Assembly: GCF_000003605.2 (NCBI RefSeq)
Contig: NW_003155242.1
Coordinates: 77,527 to 111,913 of the forward strand
DNA from: Saccoglossus kowalevskii
Lineage: Eukaryota; Hemichordata; Enteropneusta; Harrimaniidae
Direction of reading: 5' to 3'
Length of the DNA stretch: 34,387 nt
Part shown: positions 21,136 to 34,387 of the stretch, piece by piece
How positions within the stretch are numbered: the stretch's first letter is position 1
Layout of the letters: each line of letters starts with the position of its first letter
Translations under genes and position numbers: made by a program
Notes under the pieces: model-generated
The model's input: the letters and a program-made list of their open reading frames with translations, nothing else
What the model was told of the DNA's origin: nothing
The model's database searches: none

Positions 21136-21698
21136 TAAAATGCCATGTTGTGAGCCACTTCGGTTGCCGTACAGGAGCCCAGTATGAATGTACCCCCCCC
21201 CCCTGCCGAGTTATGCTCGGTCAAACGTTTTTGAATCGTTATATTTCCTGATGAACAACATCTAGCCACAATGGGCGTCCTATATTCAAATTGAACAATC
21301 ACTGCATCGCAGTATGAGAAAAAAAGCCATACAATCCCGAGAGAATGTTAAATAATCCGCCCTCAATTCGGAACAAGGGTGACTTCCTAAATATTGTTAT
21401 CGTCTTTTCCACATTGCTTTATTTCTTAAGATTTTTTCTTCTATTCAGTATTTATTGCTGATTCGATGTGAATGTCGTTCAGCTCTCCCACAATCCCACT
21501 CAGCCTCGTTCTGGTGTAGTATTTCTGGTTTTATAAGAATTCATATTCGAATACAGCTATTACAGAAAATAAATTAATTACCTTTTAAATATTTAATTCT
21601 AATTTGATTAATTTCTCATAAAGTCTAATTAATGGTATCGATAATATGCGCACTGTAACACCCAGCCCCGGAAGAGGCTGTGCGGCAATCTTTCCAAC

Positions 21699-30616
<8,918 letters not shown>

Positions 30617-30773
30617 AATAGGAAGGGAAGATGTGAAAGCATACTTGTCTGAACTCTTTTTCAGAATTCTCTATTTTTATTATTTTCTTTTTATACTGTC
30701 AAGTATCATGTAATCTATCAATGAATTGTTGTCAATACAAACACAAGTTCTGTATTTTCTCGCCAGTAAGTGG

Positions 30774-30984
30774 TACTGTAATAGCATTTATTTCAACTGG
30801 TATTTAATTTCACTGTTTTGATATTTGTTCATATTCACTTGGATATGATTTCACAGATTTCCTAGTGAAACAATAAGTGCTATTGTAATTTTACATGTTT
30901 ATAAAGACTTATTTTAACGAATTTAACTTTATCATCAAAAGTAGTGATATTAAATCGCAGTGAATAATTAATGCATTTACAGCA
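30774..30984. mobile_element. TACTGT/ACAGCA foldback MITE, copy 4 (NMT 3' UTR region)
   Basis: Begins TACTGTAATAGCATTTATTT and ends TTAATGCATTTACAGCA, the approximate complement (terminal T replaced by C). It contains TTTAATTTCACTG and the matching CAGTGAATAATTAATGC arm. It lies 157 bp after the NMT stop codon, probably inside the 3' UTR. Confidence 0.65.
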
Positions 30985-31877
30985 CGTCTCAAAAACTGTT
31001 AACTTGTGATACTCAGAACAAATTGTGTATTGATTTTAGATTGGTAGCACATGCAATGTTCACACCTAACTTAAACAACATCATCTCTCTGCCAAGGGAA
31101 GTAAAAAATATTGTTAACACGTCGGCCATTGTTGGAACTATTACTACCGTTAATTGAATCATTCATGATCTAAGAAATCAGCTGGCATGGCAAGGGAAGT
31201 AAAGCATAGCCAGTAACCAATGAAATTAATTGTGTGTTCTGTCAAAATTGAGTCGGAATACTGATGCCCATAATGTAATTTTAAAATAAATACAGGAACA
31301 AAGTATAATGGATTAGGAGGGATAGGACAGGGGATGTTATTACGTTGAAATATGCACTCCGTTCAGTTCTTGGACTTATAGATGTTCACCGTTAGGCATT
31401 TCTACAGTTGGAACAGAGGATAATGGCGTTAACCTTAAAAGCATTGCTTTATTTGTAATTCTGTCATTGTCAGTTTGTTGTATGTATTAATATGCCCTGG
31501 AAAAATCCTATTTATAGAATGAAATGAAACAAATCATGCACTTCTCATCACTAGTTTTCTCGGTGTTGTATATTCAGTGTCACCTTTGTATTGCAAAAGC
31601 TCTACATAACCATACCACATAAAACAACTCTACTGTGTGTGCTGGACAAAAAAAGTTAAATGTGAATATGTTTAAGTTTTTTTGTTAGGAGGTGGGGGGG
31701 GGCTGGGTTTCTGGACCTAAAGTGATTGTGATTCACCATCTCATCACTGGTTTTATCTTGAGCTAGCAATGTGCCAAACGGGATACACTAATGATGAGAG
31801 TGGTTCACATCATGTTGATTTGTATAGTGATGTTGTTGTACTGAATGTAACATGCTCGTGCAGATGCAAATACAAGA

Positions 31878-31883
31878 AATAAA
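31878..31883 (+). terminator. Candidate distal polyadenylation signal for NMT
   Basis: AATAAA about 1.26 kb after the NMT stop. A closer alternative is 31285-31290. Choice between them is not possible here. Confidence 0.35.
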
Positions 31884-31900
31884 CTTTGCTAGTGAAATCC

Positions 31901-32809
31901 GACTTGTATTATGTATTTTTTTACTTCCAAGTGTGAAGTGAAGGCTATATATTTGTTCCATTGATGTATATTAAGAATTACTAATCAAATTTAAATTAAA
32001 CCCATACTGTACATAGATGTACTGGGGTTAAACCACACATGTCTGCATACAGATTATTCCACTAGTTTGCCTGGGGTGATCAAATAAAATAATAGCCAAC
32101 AAATTAACAATTTTCATAATCTATTTCTTGGCTTATGATTTTCAATGCACACTTGTAACTATGTGATGTCTCGACTCCCATACTGGTATAATGCAAACAT
32201 AGACTACGGTACATGAAAATATCAGAGCACCATCTGCATCACGCTTTAGAAATGTGCGTAAACATGGCTAAGAATGTTCCAAGGGAAAGATGATGCTTTC
32301 AGTTAATTTTTGTGTCTGCTGGAACAATATTGTGTGGCCACTGGTATTATAGAAAACCATTGCGTTGAATCCCCCACATTTATAAATTACACTATGTTGA
32401 CCTTTGACGAAAAGATTTTGTTTTCAACTGCTTTTATATTGGGCGTGTAATAATGCTTCCACCTGTCAATACAATTGCGTGAACTAATTGAGTAGTAGTC
32501 AAACTTTGCATGTTTGTCCGATATCTCAAGAACCATTATGATAGTACATTTGCTGTATTGCAATAACTACAGATTTATTCTGGAGAAGTTAATGGAAAGT
32601 ACCATACACAAATAAATTTCATGAACATTTGCATACTAAAATTGGCTCAGATTTAAACAAGGACTAACCAGGGCTTTGCAGAGCACCTATGTAACACAGT
32701 TACTAAGCAACCGTGGTAACAAGTTTGAGTATCTGGCTCACAAGGTAACAAATCTTTTCTAATATACCGGTACATTTCCTGAGCAAGTTACCCACTCCCC
32801 ACTTGTCAT
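31901..32809. other. Intergenic, no gene seen
   Basis: AT-rich sequence. ATATCTCAAGAACCATTATG around 32520 resembles text at about 22645 and 24477, suggesting fragments of one dispersed repeat family. Nothing else is supportable. Confidence 0.5.
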
Positions 32810-32863
32810 TAGTTTAACCAAAGACACTAGAGAAGATCTTCTCTAGTGTCTTTGGTTTAACTA
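32810..32863. repeat. Perfect 54-bp palindrome with no spacer
   Basis: Arms of 27 bp meet at 32836/32837 at the centre AGAAGA|TCTTCT. The left arm begins TAGTTTAACCAAAGACAC and the right arm is its exact reverse complement, ending GTGTCTTTGGTTTAACTA. Complementarity stops abruptly on both sides. Confidence 0.97.
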
Positions 32864-33369
32864 TGTTTTAAATGTGCTGTACAGTATGTTACAATATTAC
32901 ATGCAGAGAAAACCTTATTTCTGTAAAATGCGTCGGGTTTAATAAGTGAAATGAAGGTAAATACATCCATATACTTTGATATTAAAATACAAATTTCAAT
33001 ATGTTTATATAAATACTGTAAATGTTAAATCCTGTGTAAAGTCAGATTTTTCTTCTTTTGGTCACAGAGCTAGATGATGACTGGACAGGAGTTGTAGTTT
33101 GATTGGTTATCCGGGACATCTGAAATCAAATTGACACTTATAAGATGTAGAAGATTGTATAATGATTAAACTTTATTATTACTTTGATTTGTGTTTGAAT
33201 TTATCGAATGACTGAGCGTGTTGCAAAAATCAGTGTAAGGGCGGAGGAGTTTCCAATGTTTCACCATACTTAGGAATTCTCACAACACTTTTGTACATGG
33301 TTGGGTGTACAGCTTTCTATTTCCTGTTCATATGAATACATAATGCCATACATATGAACTTCAATTTTT

Positions 33370-34379
33370 AGCTCCGCTGTCGACTGTCGAGTGGAGCTTA
33401 TCATATGAGTGATTGTCCGTCGTCGTCCGTGTCAATGTTTTACTTTTTTGACTTCTTCTTGAAAACTACAAGCCTGAATGCTTTGATACTTGGTGTATAT
33501 GTACCTTGGGTAGACCTTTCTCAGATTTGTTCATTTCATGATGATATCTTCAATTCTCTAATTTTGGTGAAAATTTTTGGCATTTTTGGTAAAAAGTGAT
33601 ATTTTCAACTTCTTGTTAAAAACCGCAAGTCCAATTGCTTTGATATTACATATATAGGTACTACATGTGGACCTCTCTCAGATTTGTTCATTTTGTTATG
33701 ATATCTTTAATTCTCTAATTTTGGTGAATATTTTTGTCATTTTTGGTAAAAAGTGATATTTTCGACTTCTTGTTAAAAACCGCAAGTCCAATTGCTTTGA
33801 TATTACATATTATAAGTACTACATGTAGACCTCTCTCAGATTTGTTCATTTTGTAATGATATCTTTAATTCTCTAATTTTCATGAATATTTTTGGTAAAA
33901 AGTGATATTTTCGACTTCTTGTTGAAAACCGCAAGTCCAATTGCTTTGATATTACATATATAGGTACTACATGTGGACCTCTCTCAGATTTGTTCATTTC
34001 ACAATGATATCTTTAATTCTCTAATGTTGATGAATATTTTTGTAATTTTTGGTAAAAAGTGATATTTTCGACTTCTTGTTGAAAACCGCAAGTCCAATTG
34101 CTTTGATATTACATATATAGGTACTACATGTGGACTTCTCTCAGATTTGTTCATTTCACAATGATATCTTTAATTCTCTAATTTTGATGAATATTTTTGT
34201 AATTTTTGGTAAAAAGTGATATTTTCGACTTCTTGTTGAAAACCGCAAGTCCAATTGCTTTGATATATTGTACATATAGGTACTACATGTGGACCTCCCT
34301 CAGATTTGTTCATTTTCTAATGATATCTTCTGTTCTTTAATTGCCATGTGCATTGCTAACAGCGGAGCTATCTCAGCCG
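33370..34379. mobile_element. Element with inverted ends and a six-unit 157-bp tandem core
   Basis: AGCTCCGCTGT at 33370-33380 and ACAGCGGAGCT at 34369-34379 are exact inverted ends. Between them the block CTTCTTGTTGAAAACCGCAA recurs at 33452, 33609, 33766, 33915, 34072 and 34229, a period of 157 bp with one 149-bp step. The architecture (short inverted ends around a tandem core of about 160 bp) resembles non-autonomous Helitron/Helentron-type or 'pearl'-type elements of marine invertebrates. That assignment is inference. The open frame at 33405-33599 is a by-product of the repeat. Confidence 0.8.
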
Positions 34380-34387
34380 ACAGGCAG

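Larger units (their letters stand above)
30617..31900 (+). other. Probable NMT 3' UTR
   Basis: From the stop codon the region continues to candidate AATAAA signals at 31285-31290 and 31878-31883. It contains the fourth foldback MITE at 30774-30984. The actual 3' end cannot be fixed from sequence alone. Confidence 0.45.

Noticed and set aside
33405-33599. 64-codon open frame near the window end
   Set aside because: It spans the inverted end and first 157-bp repeat and is not maintained in later units.

Overview
This is a eukaryotic, almost certainly animal, genomic window. It is AT-rich, its genes are split by spliceosomal introns, it has one 50-N assembly gap, and it is dense in small non-autonomous transposons and minisatellites. 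I could reconstruct three complete, highly conserved protein-coding genes exon by exon, plus the first exon of a fourth. The protein sequences and the frequent ACATGT and CCGGTA motifs suggest a marine invertebrate, perhaps a deuterostome such as a hemichordate or echinoderm. This placement is an inference of low certainty. No prokaryotic features were seen.

Layout. (1) Positions 1-7306 hold an unrecognised minus-strand gene. Its first coding exon is 7205-7306 and a possible Ser/Thr-rich exon lies at 1558-1644. The 5.5 kb between them holds a roughly 0.6-kb repeat module in three partial copies, one split by a 1.24-kb element with inverted termini. (2) A 365-bp divergent promoter separates that gene from a C2orf76 (UPF0538) orthologue on the plus strand, 7672-12819, with four coding exons and 132 aa. 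Its intron 1 carries a dead reverse-transcriptase fragment. Its intron 2 carries an array of about 30 copies of a 73-bp unit containing a CCAAT box. (3) A calaxin (EFCAB1/CLXN/ODAD5) orthologue lies on the minus strand, 18934-14333, with six coding exons and 223 aa. It is convergent with C2orf76. (4) After a 2.76-kb divergent intergenic region with CpG-rich stretches, an N-myristoyltransferase (NMT1/2) gene lies on the plus strand, 21699-30616, with 13 coding exons and 483 aa. (5) The region 30617-34387 holds the NMT 3' UTR, a perfect zero-spacer palindrome and a terminal element with six 157-bp repeats.

The genes are not a functional cluster. NMT is a housekeeping enzyme, calaxin is an outer-dynein-arm protein of motile cilia, and C2orf76 is a conserved protein of unknown function. 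The most notable material is non-coding: the CCAAT array with its duplicated gap flanks, four related TACTGT/ACAGTA foldback elements in three genes, a filled/empty transposon site pair, TISU-like start sites in two genes, a GC-AG intron in NMT, and the long palindrome.
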